A stretch of DNA of 64,000 bases. Origin: Panax quinquefolius (lineage: Eukaryota > Streptophyta > Magnoliopsida > Apiales > Araliaceae). The notes beneath the pieces are model-generated. The model saw only the letters and a list, made by a program, of their open reading frames with translations. It searched no databases and was not told where the DNA came from. Below are positions 35,095 to 46,460 of the stretch, in pieces. The stretch's first letter is position 1, and each line of letters starts with the position of its first letter. The stretch spans positions 80,427,853 through 80,491,852 of the forward strand of contig CM035153.1 of assembly GCA_020205615.1 (NCBI GenBank). The letters run 5' to 3'. The translations under genes were made by a program, and so were the position numbers.

Positions 35095-35171
35095 TAAACA
35101 TTTTTTCTTTCTTTCTTTATTTTTATTTTATTTTATTATCTTCTTATTTTTCTCTCGTTTCAGGTACCATG
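35095..35171 (+). promoter_or_regulatory. Polypyrimidine tract and acceptor-like site before G gag
   Basis: A long T/C-rich tract ends TCTCTCGTTTCAG/GTACC with the gag ATG at 35169. It is a strong-looking 3' splice site five bases from the start codon. Confidence 0.5.
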
Positions 35172-36419
35172 GCTAGATACAATTATTAAAGGCCATATTT
35201 GAATAAGACTCCACCAAGGGACACATGAATTGATGGACTTAATGCATTTTCTGCATTATCAGCGCAACTTGAGACACTTTCGAGGAGGTTGGATGTAGCT
35301 GTAGCCCAACATAATTGAAGGATAGCTGTTACGTGCAATTATTGTGCTGGCAATCACCCGAGTAATCAATGCACCATCAGTTTTGGGCCGGTACAGTATG
35401 GTGGTAACTACCTCAACCAGTATGCATATGATAATTATCATCAAGTTTGGGGGTATCACCCAGATTCGTCATGGAGCTATACTTATGAATACCAATACTA
35501 CGCTCCAAATCCAACATACACATCAGAATTTTCATGTAAACCTCCATTGCCACAAGAAGAAAAGTCAAATTTAGAGGAATTACTGTCAAAGCTCATAGCA
35601 AACCAAGAGGAGAGGATGATGAGTCAAGAAATATCGAGCCACAATTTTCAACACCAGAAGGAACAACTCATCACCACTTCAACCCATGGTCCTCAATGCA
35701 TGGATTCCAAAACTAAGACAGATAATTCAAGGTTGGAAGAATTGTTATCCAAGTTCGTAGCATCAAATGAAGAGAGGAGGATTAATCAAGAGCGATCAAT
35801 TCAGAATCAAGGGATAACAATTCAAAATCTTGAAAACCAGATGGATAATATGCTCAAAGACTTGAACAACTGTCCTCAAAATAATTGGTATTATGATGAG
35901 GATTCCGAGATTGATAAAGTGCCCGAGCCAAATATACAACTGGATAAGCCACGAGATGTTGAAAAAGAGGAGACAAGTGGGGATAATGACAATAATGTTC
36001 ATGAAGAACTAACTATGAGTACTAACGAGGATGAGCTGATGTTATCAGTGCCCCAAGTTCCTTCTCTGCCAAAGATCAAGGGTCCAGTTAGATTTGAAAA
36101 ATTGTGCCCGCTTGGTAGTCATGTCGTCGGCAAGGCTCTTTATGACATCAGAGCTAGCAAAAATGTCTAGCCATGGTGGGACGAGGAGGAGAAGATAGAA
36201 GAAGAGACCGTTGTGCTTGCCAAGCATCAAAGCCCCAATAAAATAATAGGCTCAACGGACGGAAAAGCACCTAGTTATTCAACATTCTCAATTGGGCACT
36301 TATTTAAACAAAGCATGATAGGTGACTTTGATGCATTAGCCATAACAAATGGGAACCTACCAAAAGTTATATTATTTTCGATGGATGGAGGGTTCCTCAA
36401 TCATCGAAGAGGAATTTGA
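35169..36419 (+). pseudogene. gag: Element G truncated gag (Athila-like)
   Basis: One frame runs from ATG 35169 to 36419 with stops near 35187, 35226, 35317 and 36170. It lacks the capsid domain and starts near the nucleocapsid: CNYCAGNHPSNQC is a CX2CX3HX4C knuckle of the Athila type. QYGGNYLNQYAYDNY and repeats LEELLSKLIANQEERMMSQE and LEELLSKFVASNEERRINQE follow, then IQNQGITIQNLENQMDNML (coiled-coil-like, usual in Athila Gag) and an acidic stretch. The tail after the last stop (WWDEEEKIEEETVVLAKHQS onward) is unrecognised. Confidence 0.82.
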
Positions 36420-38021
36420 TAGCGTTGACCAGACAAAGTCAATTAAGCTGAAAGACTGTAATTCAAGCGCTAACTGGGAGGTAACCCAGGAATTTTTATA
36501 TTTATATGCTTTACTAGTTTATTTAGTAGATAGGAATTAATTTGCTTATTATGTTCTCTTACCAATCCAAAGTGCTATTCTAATCAATGTTGTCTCTCTT
36601 CATTGTAGGTATTGGAGGTTCTATGCATAGGCAAAAGATTATGGAATAAGAAGTAACTGCACATAAATCGTGGAAAAATTTGCAATGCATGTAGAGGAGT
36701 GTTGAGTGTTTATGCCACGACCACCATCACCATCATTGCCACATCACCACAAGCTTAAATGATTATAGGGAAGTCCTCGTCCACTTAATGCTTTATTTTA
36801 TAATGAGGACATTGTAATTGTTAAGTTTGGGGGAGTTAATTAGTTTTGTTTCGCATGTTTAATGTAGTTGCTTTAGTTTTGCATAAGTTGTCATGTTTGT
36901 TTAGTTTAGGTTTATTATATGTTTGCATTCATGTAGTGTAAATGCATAATAGTTTGCATAGTGGAGTAATTGTAAATAGTTTTTATTTATGTCTAAAAAA
37001 AATCAAAAATATATATAGAAGTTAGTTATTATGTTCATCTTCATGAGTCCAGCTGTTTGATATTTACTTTTTGTTTTGGCCAATGATGAGATTGGAATTG
37101 GGTAGACAAGTATAATACTGACTATTAGAGCTTTGATGTGATTTCTAATTAGGAATTGAGCCTTTTTCTGTTTGAAACTTGTATAATAAGGATAACACAG
37201 TAAAAACAACTTGTTGATTGATTGAGTTTAAATTGATACATAATGGGACTTTAAAGGATAATGCTCGTTTGAATGAAAGAATGATAAGAATAAGTAGTGA
37301 CGGCTAAAGTTAGACAAGAGCCTGAGTTTGGGGGAATATTTGAGGTATATAAACTATATTGTAAAAAAAAGAAATAAAAAGTATGAATAAACACTGTGGC
37401 GTGCTTGTTTAGTTTTGTGGCCTTTGTTACTTGAGTAAGTAAGCCCGAGGAGATTGTCTTTACACCTAGCGCCCTAAGATCTTAATGGTTTGGGAGTCGT
37501 TGGTCAAAAGCTCGTTAAGGTAGCATTGAAAAGCCTAAGGAAATAAGACATTGCATAACTATGTGTATATAAAATAAAAAAAATAAAAAAATGAATAAAA
37601 TGGGAAATAAGAGCAAAAAGCCCCCGTAGATGAAAAATAAAGCATAAGTATCCCATCTTAACCCTCGATATTGGTAATTGTTTGATTTTAGTTAGATCTA
37701 GCTTGTTTTTAGATATCTTGAGTTTACACTGTATGATGCCTTTGAAGAGACTTGTTATGTGTTAAATTTGATTTTATATCAATTAACATTATTGTGGAGC
37801 ACACACGCACTATATTAGTGATAACAGTCTAAGATTTGATGATTGATTGGAAAATTATTGATTTGTTTTGATATGATGTATTATCATGTTTACTTGATTT
37901 TTCTAAGGCCGGTTGATTAGACTTGTTTCTGTCATTACTGCTGGATTCGTAAGCATGTAGATTAGTTGCATTGCATAGCATTATTGTTTTGTGTTTTTGC
38001 TTGAGGACAAGCAACAGTTTA
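36420..38021 (+). other. Element G non-coding interior
   Basis: No ORF of note. TGGGAGGTAACCCAGG near 36476 and AGTTTGGGGGAG near 36825 are stretches common in Athila/Tat-type interiors. The pol region expected of an autonomous element is absent. Confidence 0.65.
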
Positions 38022-38035
38022 ATTTTGGGGGTATT
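38022..38035 (+). promoter_or_regulatory. Element G polypurine tract
   Basis: TTTTGGGGGTAT just before the 3' LTR, preceded by TTGAGGACAAGCAACAG. Confidence 0.8.
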
Positions 38036-39443
38036 TGATAAGTAGGTTTTATACCTACTTATCCAGTATCTATTACTTGAATTAGTTGTTTAAACCTATG
38101 TTTCTTAGTTACTTTTCACACATTTTATGTTATTTTGTAGTTTATGACATAAATTGGCATGAAGAAGCAAGGAAAAGTAATTCGGACATCTTTTGGACTA
38201 AAATATGCAAGCAAATACAAGAATAAAAGATTGCAGGGATTTTAACACCAAGTTGGATGCATGTTCTTTGCTTGGAACTTGGATTATACTGTAGAGCTTC
38301 TTCTTAGCTTTCCGGAACATCTTGAATCATCCCAATCAGAGTTCGGATGCGAGAGTTATGGCCTTTTTATCAACGAAGATCAAAGCTATGAGTTCTCATG
38401 CTTGCAATTTACACAACATCTACTTCAAGCTCGATTTTGATCTTGTTCAGGCCTGAATTTCTCAATTCTTAAAGAACAAAAGTTGTAGATCTCATCGATA
38501 GCTTGGATTTGATAGGTTGTAGGCCCCGTAACTCCTCTCGAATCAAACGTTATGGCCATTTTACCAAGGGACATCATGCGAGAAAGTGATGACAAGCGGA
38601 CTTTCCTTTTCACAAAATGCCTGGTCTTGGTGTATAAGCAATTAAAAAAAAGAAGGGGACCCAGTTGGCAGGCCCTTTTAGCCTTTTAACCCACGCCGGG
38701 GCGGGGATACGCGCAAAAAAGTCATTTTTTGTCTGAATTTGAGTCCAAGAAGGATTGGTTCGATCCGATTGACTCAAGGACTTCCAAGAGGACTTAAAGA
38801 CATGTAAAGAGGCATATAAAAGGAGGAGAATCACATAGATTAGAAGAATGAGAGATGATTCCATTAGATTAGATTAGATTAGAATATGAGAAAACAATAG
38901 TTTTTATGATATTTGGATATTGAAGCACTTGGAAGCCATTGGAGATTAAGATCAAGAGCGAGACGGAGGACGAATTTGCCGACAACAGATTCAAACTTCT
39001 CCTTAATCTTATTCTTATCTTTTTATGTGTATTCAAATTTGGATTCTTAGTTTTAATTCAATAAACTAATTCATTGTTTGAGATTACAATGGATCTTATT
39101 TTGTAGTTTATTTTAATATGGTTCGCTATCAATTATTATGTTCTATTGTGAGGATTGTCTACTGTGATTTGGACTTAATTGTTTAATTGATTGGCCATCA
39201 ATTACTGTGATAATCTATATGAACTCGAGAGATGAAGTTTAGATTTAGATCTGATCATGATAGCATGTGTTTGTGATTTCTGCATAGATGGAATTAATGA
39301 TTCGTGTTTAGGATAGAGATATGCCTTTACGCCATATGTAATCTTATAGAGAACTTGTGCTTGTAATCCTATATAATTTTAATTGTAAATCCTTGTTGAC
39401 CACGTATACTTGCGTGTTGTGCGTAATTAGATTTTACCCAACA
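38036..39443 (+). repeat. Element G 3' LTR
   Basis: 1,408 bp, colinear with the 5' LTR up to about 39375, then a deletion joining to TGTTGACCACGTATACTTGCG. TATAAAAGG at 38815-38823. Confidence 0.92.
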
Positions 39444-39448
39444 GTAAT

Positions 39449-39818
39449 CTGCCTCACCACGGAACATTAAAGTAGCGAATGGAACCTTCTATTCTTCTGT
39501 GCATCCCAAGACATCAAATATCTTGGTAATTTGCTTGACCCACGTTTGTGCCTTAATCCGGCGGTCCCAACTCCTTGATGTGCTTAACAGTGACCAGCTG
39601 TGCGTTGCCATTGTTTCTACCTGCATTTTGAACAGGAGTCGCCTTCGACTGGTTTTGCATGAACCGTAAAAAGGTTCTAAACATCTCATCATTCATCGTC
39701 TGCTCAGTGGCGTTGTTTACAGGAGCAACATTGTCATCCTGTTGCACGTTCTCCTGGTTGGTGATTAAAGTGTTTCCACGGTCTCATTCACTCCATCATT
39801 AATATTTTCAGCTACCAT
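39449..39818 (-). pseudogene. gag: Element F gag, N-terminal part
   Basis: Minus-strand ATG at 39818 opens MVAENINDGVNETVETL and then shifts frame; 39747-39553 reads VNNATEQTMNDEMFRTFLRF and NAGRNNGNAQLVTVKHIKEL, and another frame reads KAQTWVKQITKIFDVLGCTE. Together they match the B gag N-terminus. Element G follows at 39448. On the minus strand TTATTTTGTGGCAG/T lies nine bases before the ATG (AG at 39829-39828), an acceptor-like site. Confidence 0.88.
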
Positions 39819-39992
39819 TTTTAAATACTGCCACAAAATAAGGGTTAATTAAAGAAATTGACGTGCAACATAATAGCCCTATACTCTGGCCAACCAACAA
39901 ATAAGCTTGGGGAGGACACACTAGTGAAGGATTTACTCGTCTCTCCCCTCCTAGTTCTATTCCCCGATCTCTGCCAGAGACCATATCCCTAA

Positions 39993-40004
39993 GCTCTGAT
40001 ACCA
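39993..40004 (-). promoter_or_regulatory. Element F primer-binding site
   Basis: Complement of TGGTATCAGAGC, two bases from the 5' LTR; identical to that of B. Confidence 0.92.
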
Positions 40005-40572
40005 ACTGTGACGCCCCCAAAATTGGTATACATTACCCATTCTGAGTCGCCAAATACATGGTACAGAAACAACAACAACTTTATTAATACAATTATCGTG
40101 CAAAATACGACAACACATAAACTTTAAGTTTAAATACAAATATTGTCTTCTAGACATTATCCACACCCAAATAAGTCCTCATTACAATTATTGATACACC
40201 ATTTTACAAAAATAGTGAGGACCACTAAAATAACTTTCTAGAACCATCATTCCATACCCCGACTAGTACTCGCTACATTCCCGCCTCTTGAGAAGAAAAG
40301 TGGAACAAAAAGGAAAATGGTGAGCTCAACTAGCCAGTAAAGAATATTATGACTAAGATAATATAGAACAAATTATCGTTAGTCCTCAACAGGAAAAAAT
40401 CTGATAGAATATAATAGACAACAAGTTTTAAATCAATATTCGCAGCAGAAATAACAATTCATTTAGAAGAGTTAAGTAGAGACTGAAATATATTATCTTC
40501 TATGATTTTAAAGTCCATCATCAATATTTATCCCTGTAATATCAATCAATATACATTTTGAATCAAATATTC

Positions 40573-40700
40573 ATCTTTGCATTATAGGCCAAAGATATTC
40601 ATCAGTTGGTCATGTTTATCTCAACACCTATTCATCTTTGCACTACGGGCCAAAGATGTTCATCAGGAAATCATTCATCTTTGCACTACAGGCCAAATAT
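40573..40700 (-). repeat. Hairpin minisatellite in F 5' LTR, three units
   Basis: Same motif as in the 3' LTR; the last unit has AAATAT in one stem arm. Confidence 0.83.
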
Positions 40701-41060
40701 ATTCAGTTATATCATCATTTAGGACTGAGGATGATGAAAAATATTTTAAAGAACAAATATTAGGGATTTGTACTTTGGTTTATCCATGTTCAAAAACACC
40801 CCATAATATACTATGTTGAGTAAAATTCAAGAATGAATATCAAAACATGGATACAATCAAAGATAGTAACAAAAATAGACATCTGGGACAAAGAAGAAAA
40901 AATTTAATTTTTTTGTAAATAGTGCCGTATTCATGAATAGTGCCATATACGTGAATAGTAACCCCGACACTAAAAGATAATAATTTCACAAGAAAAATCT
41001 TACCAATATTCCGGCATAATGATATTGAAAGAAATAATATCATTTTAAAAAAAATAACAT

Positions 41061-41237
41061 CCCTTACCTCAAAAGGACAGTACTTATGACTAGAATACCG
41101 GATATAGTGCTGAAGGGAACTTGTATAGCAACACTCAAAGTATCAAAAGATTCACAAAATATGCTCGATAATATATAGAGAGAAAACTTTAGTATATGGT
41201 GTGATTTTCGATTCTAACCTAAGCACCCTATTTATAG
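41061..41237 (-). promoter_or_regulatory. Element F 5' LTR core promoter, leader and donor-like site
   Basis: On the minus strand CTATAAATAG (41237-41228), a leader without ATG, then TTGAG/GTAAGGG with GT at 41067-41066. With the acceptor at 39828 it would define a 1.24-kb leader intron containing the primer site. Confidence 0.55.
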
Positions 41238-42563
41238 AAAAATGTTTAGAACACCAAAGTAGAAAATTTAATAAAATATTATTATTTTAAAATAAAATCA
41301 TGCCCACCTCAAGAGAATCTGATTTCAGCATGTTTACAACACTTGAGGGGCCCACCAAAATGAAAAAAAAAATTTCTTAAAAAAAAATTAAAACTTCAAA
41401 AATAAATTATTTTGGAACTTCAATAATTTATAATAAATAGTCTTTTTATCAGAAAATTTTGAATCTTATGTCTATTCCATAGGAAATTCAATTCTATACA
41501 ACTTTGTAAGTTTATGTTTTTCCAAATTCTATGCAAAAATTGACCGAAATCCACATACGAACGATTTTGCAGGTTATAATCAAATTTCAGTCAAGAAATG
41601 GGGTCCACCAACATGTTTAACATGTTTTTAACATTTATTGTAACAAAAATACTCTTCTGCCTCATTTATTCATATATCACACATTCATTGTAAAAATATC
41701 ACCATTATTATATTAATAAAATATAATAATATATTTAAATGAATTATTTTATTAGAAAAGATAAAATATCAATTTTCAACAATTGTCACTTTTCTAAAAA
41801 TTCCTCTATTTATATTCACATAAATAAATATTTTCCTTATCATATAAATCTATAATTAATTATTCACAAATAATATTACAGAATCACAATAATGACAACC
41901 AGGTCGTTCCTAGGAAAGAGGGGGCTTTCCGATAAGGATTTCTCCTTATTGGCACGCAATTAGGTGACCAAACCTCTCCTTAGACAGAACTTCCTTAGAC
42001 ATTGCCAATAATGTTATCTAATAATATTATTCAAATAATATGAATTATTGATATGATAATTGGAAATACTGTGCAGTGACAATTATTGAAACAACAATAA
42101 TATAAAATATCAACGTAGCAATTATTGAATCAATAAAATATTGAACAGTAATTACTGTAACAATTATTTAGTAGTGCCTTCTTACGTAAGAATCAATAAT
42201 TGCTGCAATACCATGTATTATTGTGTTTTAACCACCGGGTATTCCAACAGTGTTAACGGTAACAACTACACCGTTATTTATAAAAAAACTTATACTTGTC
42301 TTTTTCTTCATCCAATCGCTTTCCGTTATGGGGCCCACATAAGGTTGCATCGTCATACGAATATTCCCCAACAGTAAGAATATTGCACGACCAAATGAAT
42401 ATTCCCCGACAACAATGAATATTTTATAATCACTTGCTTATTTAAGATATTTGCGCATTTTACCCATATCTAACCACATTAATCAAATCAACCCTTATTA
42501 TTTCAAAATAATAAATAGAGGAAATTCAATTTCATTTATAATAAGTTGGGGTCTTACAACTAT

Positions 42564-43225
42564 TGACACGGGAAACATCTCCGTTGGTTATAGTGGTTGA
42601 GCAGGAGGATTTAGCTGATGAGGATGATGAGATAGAGACGGATGAGGAAGACCCCGTTGAGCTGCCACAGTCGAACGAGAATGGGGAGGACGATGAGGAA
42701 GAAATTCCACTAAACTCGATTGCTGCCCATATGTACGACGAGGTATACGATCGCAATGTGGAACTACTAGATACCGTCAAGGAGTTGTAAGAGATAGTAG
42801 CTGAACAGCAGTTCGCAATGGCACAGAAGGACAACGAGATTCAGGATCGAGATGAACGTCTAAATAATGTCGAAGAGAAGCTGATCCACATTGAAGGAGA
42901 GAACGAGCAACTGACAGAGAAGATTACAGAGCTGGAGAACAAATTGAAAGAAGAATCTACTAAGAGGGCAAGAGCCAAAGACGCGTACAAGGAAGCTTAT
43001 TAACGAGCCGGGATAACAGAAAGAGAGGTACAAGTAAAGAGGATCAAGATGGAAGAGATGAATAGTTTTTTCAACATCGTGATCAATCGAGTTCAAGATC
43101 GGGTCATGTGTTATCCTATTCAGTTCGAGACGCTGCCATCGTACATATTAGATCGCCGAACAATATTTCGTATTATGGAAGAGGAGCGTCGCAAGGCTAT
43201 GCAGCATTTTAATTGGTTGGCATAA
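42564..43225 (+). pseudogene. Element H ORF0, second part
   Basis: Continues the frame opened at 26348; together 762 nt, 253 codons plus stop. An acidic block (EDLADEDDEIETDEEDPVEL, then NGEDDEEEIPLN) is followed by YDEVYDRNVELLDTVKEL, a stop, QFAMAQKDNEIQDRDERLNN, a heptad-like stretch (ENEQLTEKITELENKLKEES) suggesting a coiled coil, another stop, and ILDRRTIFRIMEEERRKAMQ near the end. The stops at 42788 and 43001 are TAA where CAA would fit. E and E2 carry related ORFs at the same place. No known family recognised; a Gag-assisting or RNA/chromatin-binding role is only a guess. Confidence 0.72.
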
Positions 43226-43513
43226 ATGTAATTATTATGTTATTGATGTGTAAATAAGATGTAAATCCCGGGTATGATATAACCAATGGGTTATGATGAT
43301 GATGAAGTTATCTTGAAACTTTTGTAGTTTAGGAAAGTAATGTAGATAACAGGGATGCTATCATGGTTGTGTTTTTTTTAAAATATGATGAATAAATAAA
43401 AGTTACTATTTATTCAAGATATTGTGTGCTATGTGGTAATTTTGTGATGTGCAAGTTGAATATATAATGCTTAAAAGATTGAATAGAATCTAATGAGTAT
43501 GTTTTAACAGACA
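43226..43513 (+). other. H ORF0-gag intercistronic region with acceptor-like site
   Basis: About 290 bp without coding potential. GTAAATCCC at 43261-43269 recurs in E and E2 after ORF0. The region ends GAGTATGTTTTAACAG/ACA before the gag ATG at 43514, with CTAAT upstream as possible branch point. Confidence 0.5.
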
Positions 43514-44575
43514 ATGCCTCCAAGACGTCAACCACGACAAGGATCTACCAATAACAACAATGCTGAGGCTAACCCAGTTCAGCAATTAGTAACGTTACTG
43601 ATGGGTGCATTATAGAATCAACCGCAGAATCAAGCTACAACATTTAAGGATTTCAAGGTGGTTGGACCACCAGAATTTCGTGGGTCCATGAATCCAGTTG
43701 AGGCACAGACCTGGATCATGGAGATAGAGAAAGTTTTTGATATTGCTAGGGTAGGGGATAATCAGAAGACTGCTTTTGTAACATTTATGTTGAAAGCAGA
43801 TGCTAGTTATTTGTGGTAAGCCAATAAAACTAAAGGAGGTCAAGGGGCAATGACTTGGGATAGGTTTAAGGAGATATTCTTCGAGTCCTATTTCCTAGAA
43901 AGCTCAAAGAATCAGATGGAAGTGCAGTTTCTAGAGCTAAAATAGGGCATAATGACAGTGTCGGAATATGCAGCAAGGTTCAATGAGTTAGCAAGGTTTG
44001 CGCCATATCAAGTGAATACGGATGAGCGCAAGGCAAGGAGATTTAAGCAGGGACTAAAGCCCTGGTTGTACAATAAAGTCTCACTGTTCCAGTTAAAGAC
44101 ATTTGCGGCGGTGCTTGAGAAAGCAATTCTCGCTGAGAGTGGATACGAGGCTATAACAAAGCACAACCAAGAGCAGAGAAAGAAGAAGATTGAGGGTGAA
44201 GCTAAGAATGGTGGTGGTAACGGTGGAAATGGTAACAATAATTTAAAGAGGAAGTGGAATGCAAATGTGGGAGGTGGAAATCATCAAGGTAACCAGCAGA
44301 AGAAGAAGATTAACACATGTGCTAAATACGTGAGGTTTCACATGGGTATGAGTTTAAGGGGGAAGCGTGTGTGCTTTAACTGTGGCCAGGAGGGTCACAT
44401 TGCCCCAAATTACAATCAACCTAAGAAGAATGCTTGCTACACCTGCGGGTCAAAGGATCATTTTACTCGCGAGTGTCCAAAGAAGAAAACTGGTGAGACA
44501 ACTGGAAGCAAGGGAAATGGCAGTGGTGGTACACTGACTATTGTTGGACCAACGTCATCAAATAAGCCCACAACC
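43514..44575 (+). pseudogene. gag: Element H gag
   Basis: ATG at 43514 (MPPRRQPRQG), frame open apart from TAG/TAA at about 43613, 43817 and 43943. Capsid motifs are KDFKVVGPPEFRGSMNP, AQTWIMEIEKVFDI, MTWDRFKEIFFESYF and MTVSEYAARFNELARFAPYQ. The nucleocapsid has a degraded first knuckle (TCAKYVRFHMG), then CFNCGQEGHIAPNY (last C lost) and an intact CYTCGSKDHFTREC. Three tandem knuckles are usual in this clade. From 43952 the frame runs open through protease to 45124. Confidence 0.93.
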
Positions 44576-45124
44576 AGAACCTTCAACATGACAGTGCAAG
44601 ACGCGGTGCAATCAAAAGTTTTCCTATCAAGAATTATCCCAATCAATGATATAAATGCATATATATTATTTGATTCGGGTGCTACTTGCTTGTTTATATC
44701 TGATGAGTTTGCTAAGAGGTTAGAAATACCTAGTGAAGAGTTGAACTTCCCTTTACACATAGAAATTGCGAATAGGGAGGTAATTCTTATTATGCTTGTA
44801 TACAAGAACTGTAGGGTGTATATTAAGGAATATGTTATGACAATAGATTTAATCCCGATAAAACTCGGAGAGTTCAATGTTATTTTGGGAATGGATTGGC
44901 TATTCAATTATGGAGCGATAATTGATTGCCAAAAGAAATGTGTAAACCTTATGACTCCATCAAAGGTAATTTTCTATGGTAGCAAATTGCCTAGACAAGC
45001 AAAGGTGTCTAACGATTATGCAGGCCGAAAAGTTATTGAGTCAAGGCTGTGTAGGGTACCTAGCCTACATAGTCGATACTCAAAAGAAGAGGGGTGTGGA
45101 ACTGGAATAGATACCAGTGGTTAG
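44576..45124 (+). pseudogene. pro: Element H aspartic protease
   Basis: In frame with gag. NAYILFDSGATCLFIS keeps the D-S-G active site, and GEFNVILGMDWLFNYGAIID is the usual second motif. A frameshift at about 45045-45060 replaces the expected GYLAYIVDTQ stretch, after which the frame ends at 45124. Apart from this shift the domain looks sound. Confidence 0.92.
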
Positions 45125-46100
45125 GGAATTTGTAGACTTGTTTCTGGAGGAATTTCGAGGACCTTCGCCTAACAAAGAAATCGAGTTCATGATCGACTTA
45201 GCGCCAGGAACTGCTCCAATATCGAAAGCCCCATACAAAATGTCTCCGATAGAGATGAAGGAACTAATGGTACAACTGCAAGAACTGTTAGATAAGAAGT
45301 ATATTCAACCGAGCGTATCACCGTGGGGAGCGCCGGTGTTATTCATGAAGAAGAAGGATGGGTCAATACGTCTTTACATTGATTATAGGGAATTAAACAA
45401 AGTCACTATTAAAAAAAATATCCATTGCAAGAATAAAAGACTTGTGTGATCAATTGAAGGGTGCTAGATATTTCTCAAAAATAGATTTGAGAAGTGGGTA
45501 TCACCAATTGAAAGTAAGGAAGGAAGATGTACAAAAGACGGCATTCCGAACTCGGTATGGACATTACGAATTCTTGGTGATGTCTTTTGGTTTGACAAAC
45601 GCCCTAGCAGCGTTCATGGATTTGATGAACAGGGTGTTTAAACCATTTTTAGACAAGTTTGTGGTCGTATTTATCGATGATATTCTGGTGTACTCCAAAT
45701 CTCAAGAAGAACACGTGGACCATTTACGTTTGACGTTGGAGACACTAAGAAAAGAAAAGTTGTACGCAAAATTCTCTAAATGTGAATTTTGGATTGAACG
45801 GGTACAATTTCTTAGGCATGTAATTGACAAGGATGGAATTTCAGTGGATCCATAGAAAGTCGAAGCTATAATAAATTGGGAACAACCAAGAACTCCATCA
45901 GAAGTAAGAAGTTTCTTGGGATTGGTAAGATATTACAGACGGTTTATTCATGATTTTTCCAAGATTGCTACTCCGTTAACAAATTTGACGAGAAAATCTA
46001 TAAAATTTGTTTGGATGGAAAAGTGTGAAGAAAGTTTTAAGGAATTGAAGAAGAGGCTCAGTGTAGCATCTGTCTTGTCATTACCAGATAATACATAAAA
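45117..46100 (+). pseudogene. pol: Element H reverse transcriptase
   Basis: Motifs [47 protein letters not shown], a frameshift near 45412, [36 protein letters not shown], intact FIDD at 45670-45681 and [22 protein letters not shown] at 45856 interrupts before [33 protein letters not shown] and [18 protein letters not shown] follow. This is the best reverse transcriptase of the A/H family in the window, but it is not open. Confidence 0.93.
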
Positions 46101-46460
46101 TTTTTGGTTTATAGTGATGCTTCACATAAAGGATTAGGTTGTCTCCTTATGCAGAACGACAAAGTTGTTGCGTATGCATCAAGGCAACTGAAAGGTTAAG
46201 AGAAAGGGTATCCAACTCATGACTTAGAGTTGGCTGCAGTGGTGTTTGCTTTGAAGATATGGAGACGCTATCTCTATGGAGAAAAGTGTGAGATCTACAC
46301 AGACCATAAGAGTCTGTGTAGATTTTCACACAGAAGGACCTGAACATGCATCAAAGGAGATGGATGGAATTAATAAAAGATTATGATTGCAAGATCTTTT
46401 ATCATCAGGGCAAAACAAACGTGGTTGCAGATATATTGAGTAGAAAGGGTCATGAGAAGT
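46101..46460 (+). pseudogene. pol: Element H RNase H
   Basis: LVYSDASHKGLGCLLMQ (D), [16 protein letters not shown] (E), EIYTDHKSL (D) and [18 protein letters not shown] (last D) are all recognisable. Stops near 46096 and 46198 and a shift near 46315 break the frame. Confidence 0.9.

Larger units (their letters stand above)
33265..39443 (+). mobile_element. Element G: Athila-like non-autonomous LTR element inside F gag
   Basis: LTRs 33265-35017 and 38036-39443, both TGATAAGTAGG...TTTTACCCAACA, with an exact GTAAT duplication (33260-33264 and 39444-39448). The primer site (TGGCGCCGGTGCCGGGGA) and a GAGGACAAGCAACAG stretch before a TTTTGGGGGTAT polypurine tract are usual for the Athila/Tat group. 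The 3-kb interior holds only a gag remnant; there is no protease, polymerase or integrase, so it relied on an autonomous relative. Youngest layer of its nest. Confidence 0.93.
26448..42558 (-). mobile_element. Element F: minus-strand copy of the B family inside H ORF0
   Basis: Read on the minus strand: 5' LTR 42558-40007, primer site, gag, protease, reverse transcriptase, RNase H, integrase, chromodomain, polypurine tract, 3' LTR 29025-26448. Flanks are ACTAC (26443-26447) and ACTAT (42559-42563), one mismatch, as expected for an aged 5-bp duplication. F is about 9.9 kb without element G. It has the same gene order and LTR motifs as B. Many frameshifts and stops; the reverse transcriptase active site is FIYD. 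Confidence 0.95.
40007..42558 (-). repeat. Element F 5' LTR
   Basis: 2,552 bp, TG...CA on the minus strand. Hairpin units at 40573-40700, ACTATTCA units near 40930-40965. Confidence 0.94.

Noticed and set aside
36000..36230. Minus-strand frames in element G
   Set aside because: They mirror the gag remnant on the plus strand.
42532..42834. Serine-rich minus-strand ORF opposite ORF0
   Set aside because: It is the antisense shadow of the acidic GAT/GAG codons of ORF0.
44458..44907. 149-codon minus-strand frame opposite H protease
   Set aside because: Antisense shadow of the open gag-protease frame; no known motif.
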